Positions 14,177 through 22,611 of a DNA stretch of 25,754 nt are shown here, piece by piece. The notes under the pieces were generated by a model. It did not search any database, was not told where the DNA came from, and saw only the letters and a list, made by a program, of their open reading frames with translations. Every line of letters begins with the position of its first letter. The first letter of the stretch is position 1. This stretch comes from Nostoc sp. GT001 (GTDB lineage Bacteria > Cyanobacteriota > Cyanobacteriia > Cyanobacteriales > Nostocaceae): positions 1,416,240 through 1,441,993 of the forward strand of contig NZ_JAUDRJ010000003.1 in NCBI RefSeq assembly GCF_030382115.1. The letters are read 5' to 3'. Made by a program: the position numbers and the translations under genes.

Positions 14177-15796
14177 TTAAGTCCTAATTTTTTCAAAAAA
14201 TACGTCGCTACGTGGATTTTCTATTTTCCAGAGCAAGTAATTCTTGTCACCATATACAACAAACGTTTTATAATTATAATTTGTTTCTATTTGCTTACGC
14301 CAGGTATCTGAAGGATTTAGTAAAAAAATATCAGTGAACTCATCAGGAATATTGGGAATAGAACGGTCTTTTACTAATTGGAACTGCACTTTTGGCTGTA
14401 AAAGATAGCTCAGAGAAAAGACATTACCATAATTAATACCAGAATCATTACTAATCAAAAGTGGATGATTAGCCTGATTAATAATTCTTGCAACTTGTGG
14501 ATTACCAGAGCTAATAACCTTACTCCACCAAGTTTCAGCCTGAGAACTCACTCCATAAGAAACTAGTCCACAAATAATCACTAGTCCCATGATTATTTGC
14601 CAGATTTTCCGGCGTGCAAAACTCTTATTGTTTAGCTGCGTAGCTAATAAGTAAGTAACAGCTATTTGAATTCCTAAATAAGAAATCAATAAATAACGTT
14701 CGGCAAGTGAGCGTATACCCCCAAAAAGTAAGTCTGGTAGCATTAAAGGTAATGCAGGAATCATAATCAGCGTGACGATAAACAACCAGATTTTATAGTT
14801 CGTTTTTCGACAAATAAAATAAATAGAATATCCAAAAAGAACTAAAAAAAATGGTGTAATTAGATAATTCAACGGATTTTCAAAGCCTAAGTCTAAATCA
14901 AGAAAAATCCGATTTAACTGTAAAAGCCAAGATTTAATTAAAGCATCTAAGGGTACATGTCTTTTTGTCCAAGCTGTTGAACTTTTTAATTGCAACAAGT
15001 TAACTATCACAACCAGTATCCAAGGTGTAAAGGCTAACAAACCTGCTAAAGATGCTAATATATAAGCTTTTACTGTTCTCGTAAACCTAAATTTCGCAGT
15101 GGCAATTACATAAATCACATGAGCGACTACAACAAATCCACTGAACAAAAATGTATATAGACTAAGCGCCAAAGTGACTGCATACATTCCCCAATTTAAT
15201 ATGCGTAGTACTCGATCTTTTGATTCCAAACGTAATGCTCGTAGCAATGAAGCGCTGCATAGTAATACAGTCACTATCCAGAGAATGTATTCTCGTGCTT
15301 CTTGGGCGTATACTAAGTGAATAGGGGAGATTGCCATGAGTGCGATCGCAACCTCCGATACCCATACCGATGCTTTAAATAATTCTCGACACAGCCAATA
15401 AATACTCGGAAAAATCAACAAGCTGATAAAGGCAGATAAACTTCTAATTACTGTCACCGAATTGCCAAAGATTCCCACCCAAAACCGAGCGAGTATATAA
15501 TACAGTGGTGGATGCTGTGGGTCGTCTACTTCTAAAGATATAATGGTGTCACGTAAGCCTTTCTCCATATTGGGACTTTGGAATTTGGCAAAACTTTCCT
15601 TATTAATTATGCGACCATTAAATATTTGCTGCTTGACTTCATTTGCCGTATAACCAGAAATCCGTAATGAAGTGAAAGTCTCATCGTGCCAGTAAACTTT
15701 GCGATCGAGGTTAAAAAAACGAAAAAATATACCCACCATTAACAAAACTACAATGAGAAACCGCAACCTATTTGGAGCAAGTTGGAGATGCCGCAT
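14177..15796 (-). CDS. GT39/PMT-like membrane glycosyltransferase (intact motifs)
   Basis: This 539-residue protein has a GT-C topology: a first membrane helix (about 11-29), a large first loop and roughly ten further membrane helices. The first loop has the acidic motif WHDET with Asp38-Glu39, the position of the catalytic acid in GT39/ArnT/PMT enzymes. HPPLYY (95-100) and AQEAREY (164-170, Arg168) are further family marks. Such enzymes move sugars from a polyprenyl-phosphate donor to lipid, protein or polysaccharide on the outer face of the membrane; donor and acceptor here are unknown. It is the downstream member of a tandem pair: over residues 91-140 the two share 39 of 50 residues. A HIP1 site lies at 15342-15349 inside the gene. 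No Shine-Dalgarno word is seen. It lies 288 bases after its paralogue, so each may have its own promoter. Confidence 0.85.
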   Translation of the reverse strand: MRHLQLAPNRLRFLIVVLLMVGIFFRFFNLDRKVYWHDETFTSLRISGYTANEVKQQIFNGRIINKESFAKFQSPNMEKGLRDTIISLEVDDPQHPPLYYILARFWVGIFGNSVTVIRSLSAFISLLIFPSIYWLCRELFKASVWVSEVAIALMAISPIHLVYAQEAREYILWIVTVLLCSASLLRALRLESKDRVLRILNWGMYAVTLALSLYTFLFSGFVVVAHVIYVIATAKFRFTRTVKAYILASLAGLLAFTPWILVVIVNLLQLKSSTAWTKRHVPLDALIKSWLLQLNRIFLDLDLGFENPLNYLITPFFLVLFGYSIYFICRKTNYKIWLFIVTLIMIPALPLMLPDLLFGGIRSLAERYLLISYLGIQIAVTYLLATQLNNKSFARRKIWQIIMGLVIICGLVSYGVSSQAETWWSKVISSGNPQVARIINQANHPLLISNDSGINYGNVFSLSYLLQPKVQFQLVKDRSIPNIPDEFTDIFLLNPSDTWRKQIETNYNYKTFVVYGDKNYLLWKIENPRSDVFFEKIRT

Positions 15797-16084
15797 AACT
15801 AAATTTCACAATAACTTGTACAACAATTATCTACTTTAACGAAACAACTTTATGACTCTCAAAACTAGTTATTAAAAATGTCTAACCAAACAGTGGTGGG
15901 TTGTAATTGTAGAGAGTAAATTAGTTAAGTAGCGGAGGTAATAATTAGACTCAGTAGTTTTTTGTGCAAGATAAAAATTGTATATTTAGCTACAAAATTA
16001 CTTGTTTAGTGAAGTGAGAAAAGTGGATTTATGTACTTAAAGCAGACTGATCTGTGCAACCATGAACTTTTCAAGAATTGTCAG

Positions 16085-17785
16085 CTATTGAAGAATTATT
16101 TGCCTAGTTGATAGCTCGGCAGATAATTGATTATTAGGTGAGATATTACGTCGCCGCAAATTACGAGTTTTAGCCAATTTCCAGATTGAATAATAGTTAT
16201 CACTATAAACAATATCTGTCTTGAATTTATACTTTTTTTCTATGCTTTTACCCCAAGCCTCTGAAGGATTAAGTAAAAACACATCACTAAACCCATCAGG
16301 AATTTTAGGAATTTTTTGATTGTTCACCAACAGAAATCGCACTTTTGGTTCCAAAAGATAGCTTAAAGAAAAGACATGACCATAATTATTACTCAAAGCA
16401 TCACTAATCAAAAGTGGACGATTACTCTGATTAATGATTTGGGCAACTTGGGGATTGCCATAATTCATACCCTTATTCCACCAAGTTTCTGCCTGTGAAC
16501 TCACCTTAGAAGAAATCAAACCACAAATAATCACTAATGCCATGATTATGTGCCAAAAGCTCCGACGCGATCCCCTCCCATTATATAATTGCGTAGTTAG
16601 TAGATAGGCAACAGCTAATTGGATTCCTAAATAAGATGGGATTAAATATGCTTCGGTAGACGATCGTATACTCCCAATAATTAAATCTGGCAGTATTAAT
16701 GGTAATGCTGGTACTACAATTAACGTGATGATAAAAGACCAAATTTTATAGTTAGTTGATTGACAAAGAAAATAAATTGAATATCCTACTAAGCTTAAAA
16801 AAGCTAGTCCAATTAAATAGCCTAGAGAATTTTCTGAGCTAAGGTCTATATCAAAAAAAATCCGGCTTAACTGCATCAATAAAAATGGGAGAATAGGTAT
16901 TAAATCTGACTGTGCTGTTGTTTTATCTGCTGAAATCAAAAATTGAAAAAAATCACCAATTACAACTGTTATCCAAGGCATGAAAGCTAAAAAACCTACT
17001 AGTGATGCTAGCAGATAACTTCTCACAGTTTCAGTAAACTGAAATTTGGCAGTTATCATCACATAAATTCCGTGAGCAAATGCTACAAATGCACTCCAAA
17101 GAAATGTATAAAGACTAATGGCTAAGGTGACTGCATAAATACTCCAAATAGCGAACAAGTCGGGTTTTTGTCGTTCTTTTGCTAGCTCATCTTCTAGCCG
17201 TATGGCTCGCAGCAGAGACGCACTGGATAGTAAAATGGTGACTAACCAAAGAATATATTCTTGTGCTTCTTGGGCGTATACTAGGTGAGTTGGAGAGATA
17301 GCCATGAGTGCGATGGCTACGCCCGCCGCAGGCATCGCAACACCAGAAACCGATAATGGCACATTAAATAATTCTCGGCATAGCCAATAAACACAAGGGA
17401 AAACCAGCAAACTAATACAGGCTGATAAACTTCTAATCGCTGTCACCGAATTACCAAAGATTTCCATCCACAATCTGGCTATGATGTAATACAACGGTGG
17501 ATGCTGAGAATCTTGTTTTGCCAAAGACATAATTGTGTCATTTAAGCTTTTTTCTGGATTTGCACCTTGAAACTGAGCAAAACTTTCTTTGCCAATCACA
17601 CGATTATTAAAAAGTTGCTGTTTCGCTTCATTAATCGTGTAACCAGAAATTCGCAATGAGGCATAAACTTCATTTTGCCAGAAAACTTTACCATCAAGAT
17701 TAGAAAAACGAAACAATATACCCATCGTCAATAAGAAGATAGTTAAAAACCGCAACCAACTCGGAGCAAATTTGAGATGGTGCAT
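16085..17785 (-). CDS. GT39/PMT-like paralogue with altered active-site motifs
   Basis: This 566-residue paralogue aligns without gaps to its downstream neighbour over the first 140 residues. Two family marks are changed: the loop acid is Asn38 in WQNEV where the sister has WHDET, and AQEAQEY (171-177) has Gln175 where the sister has Arg168. Glu39 and HPPLYY are kept. A 7-residue insert GVAMPAA (148-154) comes from a small mobile repeat placed inside a HIP1 site. Other insertions lie near 198-212 (polar) and 285-300, and the C-terminus has an extra basic tail. The frame is open throughout and codon use is normal, so it is not an obvious pseudogene; it may have altered or no transferase activity. 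AGGAAA upstream of the ATG is a possible ribosome site. Confidence 0.85.
   Translation of the reverse strand: MHHLKFAPSWLRFLTIFLLTMGILFRFSNLDGKVFWQNEVYASLRISGYTINEAKQQLFNNRVIGKESFAQFQGANPEKSLNDTIMSLAKQDSQHPPLYYIIARLWMEIFGNSVTAIRSLSACISLLVFPCVYWLCRELFNVPLSVSGVAMPAAGVAIALMAISPTHLVYAQEAQEYILWLVTILLSSASLLRAIRLEDELAKERQKPDLFAIWSIYAVTLAISLYTFLWSAFVAFAHGIYVMITAKFQFTETVRSYLLASLVGFLAFMPWITVVIGDFFQFLISADKTTAQSDLIPILPFLLMQLSRIFFDIDLSSENSLGYLIGLAFLSLVGYSIYFLCQSTNYKIWSFIITLIVVPALPLILPDLIIGSIRSSTEAYLIPSYLGIQLAVAYLLTTQLYNGRGSRRSFWHIIMALVIICGLISSKVSSQAETWWNKGMNYGNPQVAQIINQSNRPLLISDALSNNYGHVFSLSYLLEPKVRFLLVNNQKIPKIPDGFSDVFLLNPSEAWGKSIEKKYKFKTDIVYSDNYYSIWKLAKTRNLRRRNISPNNQLSAELSTRQIILQ
17310..17338 (-). mobile_element. 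SDR5-like small mobile repeat inside a HIP1 site
   Basis: GCGAT (17310-17314) and CGC (17336-17338) would join to GCGATCGC if the 21 bases at 17315-17335 were removed. The sister gene has the intact octamer in the same codons (15342-15349), with matching flanks GCCATGAGT and AAC. The insert begins GGCTACGCCCG and ends CAGGCAT and can pair its flanks GCGATG/CATCGC. SDR5 of Nostoc is described (Elhai and co-workers) as a repeat of this size range found only within HIP1. Confidence 0.8.
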
Positions 17786-18397
17786 AAGTGGGTTTCCTAA
17801 AAAGTTTTCTCAAATCATCTCGTGGGCTGGATGAGGTGCCGCAGCTACGCCCGTCGGCGACATCGCCAAGACTTCAAGCGGAGCCTATTTGTTAAACATC
17901 GCCAACCGGACTTTAATTTGATTGGGAAGATTGGCAATCAACACCTCTCCTTTATTAACTACAAAAAAACATGGGCAAGGTTGTATCAAATCCCGCAAAA
18001 CTGGATTTGGTTGTGAAACCGAGATATAAATGGAGTGTAAAATACACCAAGTGTAGCCGCATCTGTGGTCAGGCAACTCCATAGCTACCGTGCATTGAGC
18101 GATCGCTTTGCGGGTTATAGTTCTCAATTCTCCTAACGGCGAATAAAGGATTGTTTTTTGCCTCCAGCACAGGACAGGGTATAGAACGAGCGATGCCTAC
18201 GGTGATCACTGAGCCAAGTCGCTCGCGGAGCGTCTCGTAGAGAAGTGCGGGCTACGCCTACGCCACGCCACTTGGTATTGTTAACCGATCAGAATTCGAG
18301 GTAGCAGTTTAAAGTAGCTGTAGAGCAGATTGATAATACTCCCTTGGCAAGAAGATAAACTCTTGCTTTTAAGCTCTCGGAGGCTAAGATCGCACAG
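17786..18397. other. Repeat-bearing intergenic region
   Basis: These 612 bases separate two divergent genes. Near 17840-17863 is a degenerate relative of the SDR5-like repeat (GCTACGCCCG, then GACATCGC). A HIP1 site is at 18099, and a composite repeat lies at 18190-18264. Short open frames on both strands between 17822 and 18127 overlap and have no recognisable protein character. The promoter of the GGDEF-EAL gene probably lies at 18265-18380; GGAGG at 18379-18383 is its likely ribosome site, though 14 bases from the ATG. Confidence 0.5.
18190..18264. repeat. Nested small repeats
   Basis: GCGATGCCTACGG (18190-18202) and GGGCTACGCCTACGCC (from 18249) look like the two halves of one palindromic repeat. 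Between them lie 46 bases with TGATCACTGAGC and the core GCGTCTCGTAGAGAAGTGC, the same core found in the composite repeats near 1193, 10051 and 10158. One repeat seems to have inserted into another. Confidence 0.6.
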
Positions 18398-21064
18398 ATG
18401 CGACAGCAGAATTTCTTGCGTTCGATTCCCAAAGGGTTCTTGAGAGTGCCACTCCGTGTAGCTCTTGTAGTACCTTTCGTTGTGCAAATTTCTGTTGCTG
18501 TAGGCTTAACAGCATTCTTATCTTTAAAAAATGGTCAGAAAGCTGTTAATGACGTTGCTACTCAGCTGCGGAATGAGGTTACAACTCGGATTCATCAACA
18601 TGTTACCAATTACATAGAGATTCCCCAACTTGTCACTCAGATTAACGCCAATGCTGTCCATATTGGTCAGTTAAGTTTAAAAGATGCAAAAAGTTTAGAA
18701 CGCCATTTATGGAATCAAATGCAGTTATTCAAGCCCTTAAAGCCGATCGCTTTTGCAAGTACACAAGGAGAAATTCATTCGGTTGATCGCCTTAACGATG
18801 GTTCACTAGTCATCCGAAAAAGAGACCAATCGACTGGTTACAATTACTATACTTACACCACTGATAATCAAGGCAACATTGTCAGGTTACTTCAAGTTAA
18901 CCCAACTTTTGATCCTCGCACTCGCCCCTGGTATACAAATGCTGTGAAAGCAGGTAAAACTACTTGCACAGAAATTTATTCATATTTCTCTTCATCAGGG
19001 CTAGCGTTCAGTGCAACCCAACCTCTTTATAACCAGACGGGTACTTTGCTTGGAGTGACCAATGCAACGTTATCTCTTTCACAGCTGAGTGAGTTCTTGC
19101 ACAGTTTAAAGATTGGTCGCTCAGGAAAGACATTTATTGTCGAGCATTCTGGAGAGTTGGTAGCAACTTCAACCGCGGAGCAACCTTTTATCCTGAGTCA
19201 TGAGGGAGGAAAAAAGAAATCCAAACGGCTCAGAGCGATCGCCAGCAGCGATCGGATCACTCATCTGACAACACAGTATTTGCATTCAAAATTTGGTAAT
19301 TTTAGAAACATTTCTTCTCGCCGACAGCTAGAATTTGAAATTGATCAGAAGCGGCAATTTGTACAGTTAATGCCCCTTACAGCCGACTGTGGGCTAAATT
19401 GGCTGATTATCGTAGTGGTTCCAGAAGCCGACTTTATGGAGCATATCGAAGCTAACACCCGAACCACTATGTTGCTGTGTTTAGGAGCGTTGATATTGGC
19501 TACAGCCATAGGAGTGATTACTTCTCATTGGATTACTCAACCAATTCTCTTTTTGAGCATTGCCTCTCAGGAAATCGCTAATGGGAAGTTAGACCAAACC
19601 GTTACAGTAGAGGGCATCAATGAAATAAGAGTTCTTGCTCAAGCTCATAATCAAATGGCTGCTCAATTACAAGATTCATTTGCTGGACTCTTAGAGGCTA
19701 ACAGGCAATTAGAAGCTGAAATTAACGAGCGTAAGCAGGTAGAAGAACAGTTACGACATAATGCGTTTCACGATGCACTGACAGGTTTACCAAACCGAGC
19801 TTTCTTTATGGAGAGCTTAAAACACACACTCCAGCGAGCCAAGCGACAAAAGAGTTATTTATTTGCTGTACTATTTCTCGACCTGGATCGGTTTAAGGTG
19901 ATCAATGACAGTCTCGGACACTTAAAAGGAGACCAATTTCTCATTGCTATTGCAAATAGATTAGAAGTATGCATACGCTCTACGGATATAGCCGCACGAC
20001 TTGGGGGAGACGAATTTACAATCCTGCTTGACGAAATCCAGAATGTGTCAGAAGCCATCAAAGTAGCTGAACGAATTCAACAAGAACTGACATTACCCCT
20101 TGAGCTTGACGGGCAAGAAGTATTTACAACGGCAAGTATTGGCATTGCCCTGAGTTCGACAGTAGACTATGACCAACCAGAAAACTTGCTAAGAGACGCT
20201 GATACAGCTATGTACCGAGCCAAGGCGCTGGGCAAAGCTCGCTATGAACTATTCAACCAAGAGATGTATACTAATGCTCTGGTCAGATTGCAGTTAGAGA
20301 ACGATCTACGCCGAGCGATCGAACGCCAAGAGTTTCAACTTTATTACCAACCGATTGTTTCCCTCACTAATGGCAGACTTATAGGCTTTGAGGCTCTGAT
20401 CCGCTGGCAGCATCCAGAGCGTGGTTTTGTTTCTCCAACAGATTTTATCCCCCTAGTAGAAGAAACCGGAATGATTGTCGAGCTTGGTTACTGGACACTA
20501 TATGAGGCGTGCCGCCAGATGCAAAGCTGGCAGGTGAGCCATCCAACAAACTCGTTAGAGAAAATCAGCGTCAATCTCTCAGTCAAGCAATTTTCTCAAC
20601 GGGATTTAATTGAACAAATTGGAGAAATTTTGCACTCGACTGGTCTTGATGCTAGCAGTTTGATGTTAGAAATTACTGAAAGTGCAATTATGGAAAATGG
20701 CGATGAGGCAAATGCCGCACTCTCAGAATTTCGGAAGATGGGCATTAAGTTATCAATTGATGATTTCGGGACAGGCTACTCTTCATTAAGCCGTCTCCAT
20801 AGCTTTCCGATTAGTTTGTTGAAAATTGACCGCTCCTTTGTCAGCCCGATAGATGGTAATGGCAAGAATTTAGAAATTATTGAGATAATTATCACACTGG
20901 CACACAAATTAGGTATGGATGTTACCGCCGAAGGAGTAGAGACAAAAGAGCAGCTAGCATTTCTGAAGAAGTTGAACTGTGAATATGGACAAGGATATTT
21001 TTTCTCGCGTCCCTTAGATAAGACGGCAGCATTAGCATTAATCGTGAAAAATCTTCAGTGGTAA
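18398..21064 (+). CDS. dCache-HAMP-GGDEF-EAL c-di-GMP signalling protein
   Basis: This 888-residue membrane protein has a first membrane helix (about 20-43), an extracytoplasmic dCache sensor (about 50-345, with FDPRTRPWYTNAV at 171-183), a second helix (about 355-377), HAMP (about 377-430), a coiled coil and then the catalytic pair. GGDEF is at 536-540, with the inhibitory I-site RSTD (527-530) exactly five residues before it. EAL is at 665-667 in GFEALIRW, with SVNLS, EITES, IDDFGTGYSSL, LKIDRSF and AEGVET all present. It should sense a small molecule outside the inner membrane and adjust c-di-GMP in either direction. The catalytic half closely resembles that of the split protein ending at 9159, so the two may be paralogues. 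Its 3' end overlaps the acyltransferase gene on the other strand by 27 bases. Confidence 0.93.
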   Translation: MRQQNFLRSIPKGFLRVPLRVALVVPFVVQISVAVGLTAFLSLKNGQKAVNDVATQLRNEVTTRIHQHVTNYIEIPQLVTQINANAVHIGQLSLKDAKSLERHLWNQMQLFKPLKPIAFASTQGEIHSVDRLNDGSLVIRKRDQSTGYNYYTYTTDNQGNIVRLLQVNPTFDPRTRPWYTNAVKAGKTTCTEIYSYFSSSGLAFSATQPLYNQTGTLLGVTNATLSLSQLSEFLHSLKIGRSGKTFIVEHSGELVATSTAEQPFILSHEGGKKKSKRLRAIASSDRITHLTTQYLHSKFGNFRNISSRRQLEFEIDQKRQFVQLMPLTADCGLNWLIIVVVPEADFMEHIEANTRTTMLLCLGALILATAIGVITSHWITQPILFLSIASQEIANGKLDQTVTVEGINEIRVLAQAHNQMAAQLQDSFAGLLEANRQLEAEINERKQVEEQLRHNAFHDALTGLPNRAFFMESLKHTLQRAKRQKSYLFAVLFLDLDRFKVINDSLGHLKGDQFLIAIANRLEVCIRSTDIAARLGGDEFTILLDEIQNVSEAIKVAERIQQELTLPLELDGQEVFTTASIGIALSSTVDYDQPENLLRDADTAMYRAKALGKARYELFNQEMYTNALVRLQLENDLRRAIERQEFQLYYQPIVSLTNGRLIGFEALIRWQHPERGFVSPTDFIPLVEETGMIVELGYWTLYEACRQMQSWQVSHPTNSLEKISVNLSVKQFSQRDLIEQIGEILHSTGLDASSLMLEITESAIMENGDEANAALSEFRKMGIKLSIDDFGTGYSSLSRLHSFPISLLKIDRSFVSPIDGNGKNLEIIEIIITLAHKLGMDVTAEGVETKEQLAFLKKLNCEYGQGYFFSRPLDKTAALALIVKNLQW

Positions 21065-21865
21065 GGGTTTTTTGAGATAATTTGGATAACGCCATCTGGC
21101 AAAGTCTGCAATATTAGATATAGTTAAAAAATCAATAGTTTTAAACTGCCGATCAATAGCAGGAAGGCTGCATATTTTAGCTCCAATATTCAAGTATGCC
21201 TGCAAAATTTTCGGAATTTCAACATTAGATGAATCTGGACAATCTTGAGTCAGTTCTAGACAAAATTGTGAATTTGGATAAACCAAAATACTTGGATGCA
21301 TCAAGTTATTCTGCCGAAAATAATCATAAGCCCAAGTAGCTTGCCTAGGACATTGTGTTAGTAATGATGCACAACCAAAGAAATATTGATTTTTACTCCA
21401 GATGAGATAATTTGCCAGCCCTTCCCAGAGTAGTAAAAGTGTCTGACTATTGCGATATTCTTTAGCTATACATGCACGCCCAACTTCCACTGATACCTGA
21501 AGCACAGAATTGGGAATTCCATTAAGATTAAATATATCGGTAGCATCAAAGCCTAGTCTTTGAGAAGCCATTATATAGGTCTGCATCCGATAAGTTCCAA
21601 TCGTTTTACCCGTATGTTTGGAGATTAGGATTAAATGATGGCAAACCGCATCAAACTTATCTATATCCATCTGGGTAAAGTTAGAAGTAGAAAATCCCAA
21701 GCCTAATTCAAGATTAAAAACTTCAAAGCGCAACCGAAAAATTGATTCTAATTCTTCTTCAGTTGAAGCCAGCCGTAGGGTATATTTTTCAGTTTGAAGG
21801 ACGGGAAAATCTTCAAGAAGGGGAGGAGGATTTAGTGGGTAATTGATGCGTCCAGAAACTTCCAT
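21038..21865 (-). CDS. N-acyl amino acid synthase-like GNAT acyltransferase
   Basis: This 275-residue protein has the AHL-synthase/OlsB/FeeM-like pattern: a region IFRLRFEVFNLELG (42-55) corresponding to the R..VF..E element, DKFDAVCHHLIL (69-80), GTYRM (90-94), VSVEVGRACI (124-133) and YFFGCASL (161-168). Members of this fold move a fatty acyl chain from acyl-ACP or acyl-CoA to an amino acid or related amine. Relatives make ornithine lipids, N-acyl amino acids or, with exosortase systems, unknown products; no exosortase gene lies here. AGGAAG (21870-21875) four bases before the ATG supports the start. Its 3' end overlaps the GGDEF-EAL gene tail to tail, so KKPLPLKIFHD is encoded opposite the last codons of that gene. 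The exact product is unknown. Confidence 0.8.
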   Translation of the reverse strand: MEVSGRINYPLNPPPLLEDFPVLQTEKYTLRLASTEEELESIFRLRFEVFNLELGLGFSTSNFTQMDIDKFDAVCHHLILISKHTGKTIGTYRMQTYIMASQRLGFDATDIFNLNGIPNSVLQVSVEVGRACIAKEYRNSQTLLLLWEGLANYLIWSKNQYFFGCASLLTQCPRQATWAYDYFRQNNLMHPSILVYPNSQFCLELTQDCPDSSNVEIPKILQAYLNIGAKICSLPAIDRQFKTIDFLTISNIADFARWRYPNYLKKPLPLKIFHD

Positions 21866-22033
21866 CTATCTTCCTACTTAGATTTGCGAAAATATTCTAC
21901 TAGGATTTAGGCACTATACAAATAGCTCACATTATGCATTAATGTGTCGAAGTGTAATTGAGACAGGTTTCGATCAACAATCCTTTAGAGCAATATGTTT
22001 TGGTTAAGGATTTTTGGTACTGATTTTTGACTT

Positions 22034-22089
22034 GTAAAGACGCGTGAGCGCAGCAGGATGTTAGCATGGCGGGGCGATCGCGTCTCTAC
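22034..22089. repeat. GTAGAGACGCG-type palindrome, interrupted
   Basis: GTAAAGACGCG (22034-22044) and CGCGTCTCTAC (22079-22089) are inverted repeats with one mismatch. The 34 bases between them contain GAGCGCAGCAGGATG and most of a HIP1 octamer, which reads like foreign repeat material placed in the loop. A weaker relative of the outer palindrome lies at about 24062-24095. Confidence 0.55.
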
Positions 22090-22276
22090 CAAGGATTTTA
22101 GGTTGAACTGAACGGTATTGTGGTCTAGAGAGCTTTTTTACTTTCTTAGATTAGGGTTAGAGTGCTTTTATTATGGGCATTAATTCCCAAAAAATCTGGC
22201 AATAAGATACAAAATTTTCTTTTGATATACGCTATAGATGTAAGTTATAGCATTTTACACAAACCCTGATATACAC

Positions 22277-22311
22277 CAGAATACAGAATACAGAATTCAG
22301 AATTCAGGAGT
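22277..22311. repeat. CAGAATA/CAGAATT heptamer tandem repeat
   Basis: Four tandem heptamers, CAGAATA twice and CAGAATT twice, are followed by a diverged fifth unit CAGGAGT. This is a short tandemly repeated repetitive sequence of the heterocystous cyanobacterial kind. Confidence 0.75.
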
Positions 22312-22611
22312 AAAAGACGCTTTATATTTGGGCAACAGACTTAGCTTGTGTACCTCACCAACTTGAAATCTGCTGTATATTGTGACGACGGATAACCTAA
22401 GTGAGAGAGTTATGTCAATTTATCAACCGAGATAACTTGCTATGGTATTCAAAAGTTGAAGTCTCGCAACAAGCCTGATCAAAAAGATTTTTAGAATTTC
22501 CGGCTTCAAAAGCAGTTCTGAATTTGCTAACTGCACATCAAAGGGCTATTCCCGCTTGCTAGAGTGTGAGTAGTTCACGTAAAATATAATGCCATTGTTG
22601 CAGCAGTTCTC

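Larger units (their letters stand above)
21866..22611. other. Intergenic region with repeats and a putative promoter
   Basis: No gene is visible in these 746 bases. They hold an interrupted palindrome (22034-22089), a heptamer array (22277-22311) and AT-rich DNA. TATAAT at 22585-22590 lies 22 bases before the LOG-family ATG and could be its -10 box, although no good -35 box stands at the right distance. The first 170 bases presumably carry the promoter of the acyltransferase gene. Confidence 0.45.

Noticed and set aside
17822..18127. Overlapping open frames of 64 and 80 codons on opposite strands
   Set aside because: They overlap each other, have no recognisable motif, include repeat-derived DNA at one end and lack ribosome sites.
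22277..22311. CRISPR-like repeats
   Set aside because: Units are seven bases in tandem without spacers; this is a heptameric tandem repeat.
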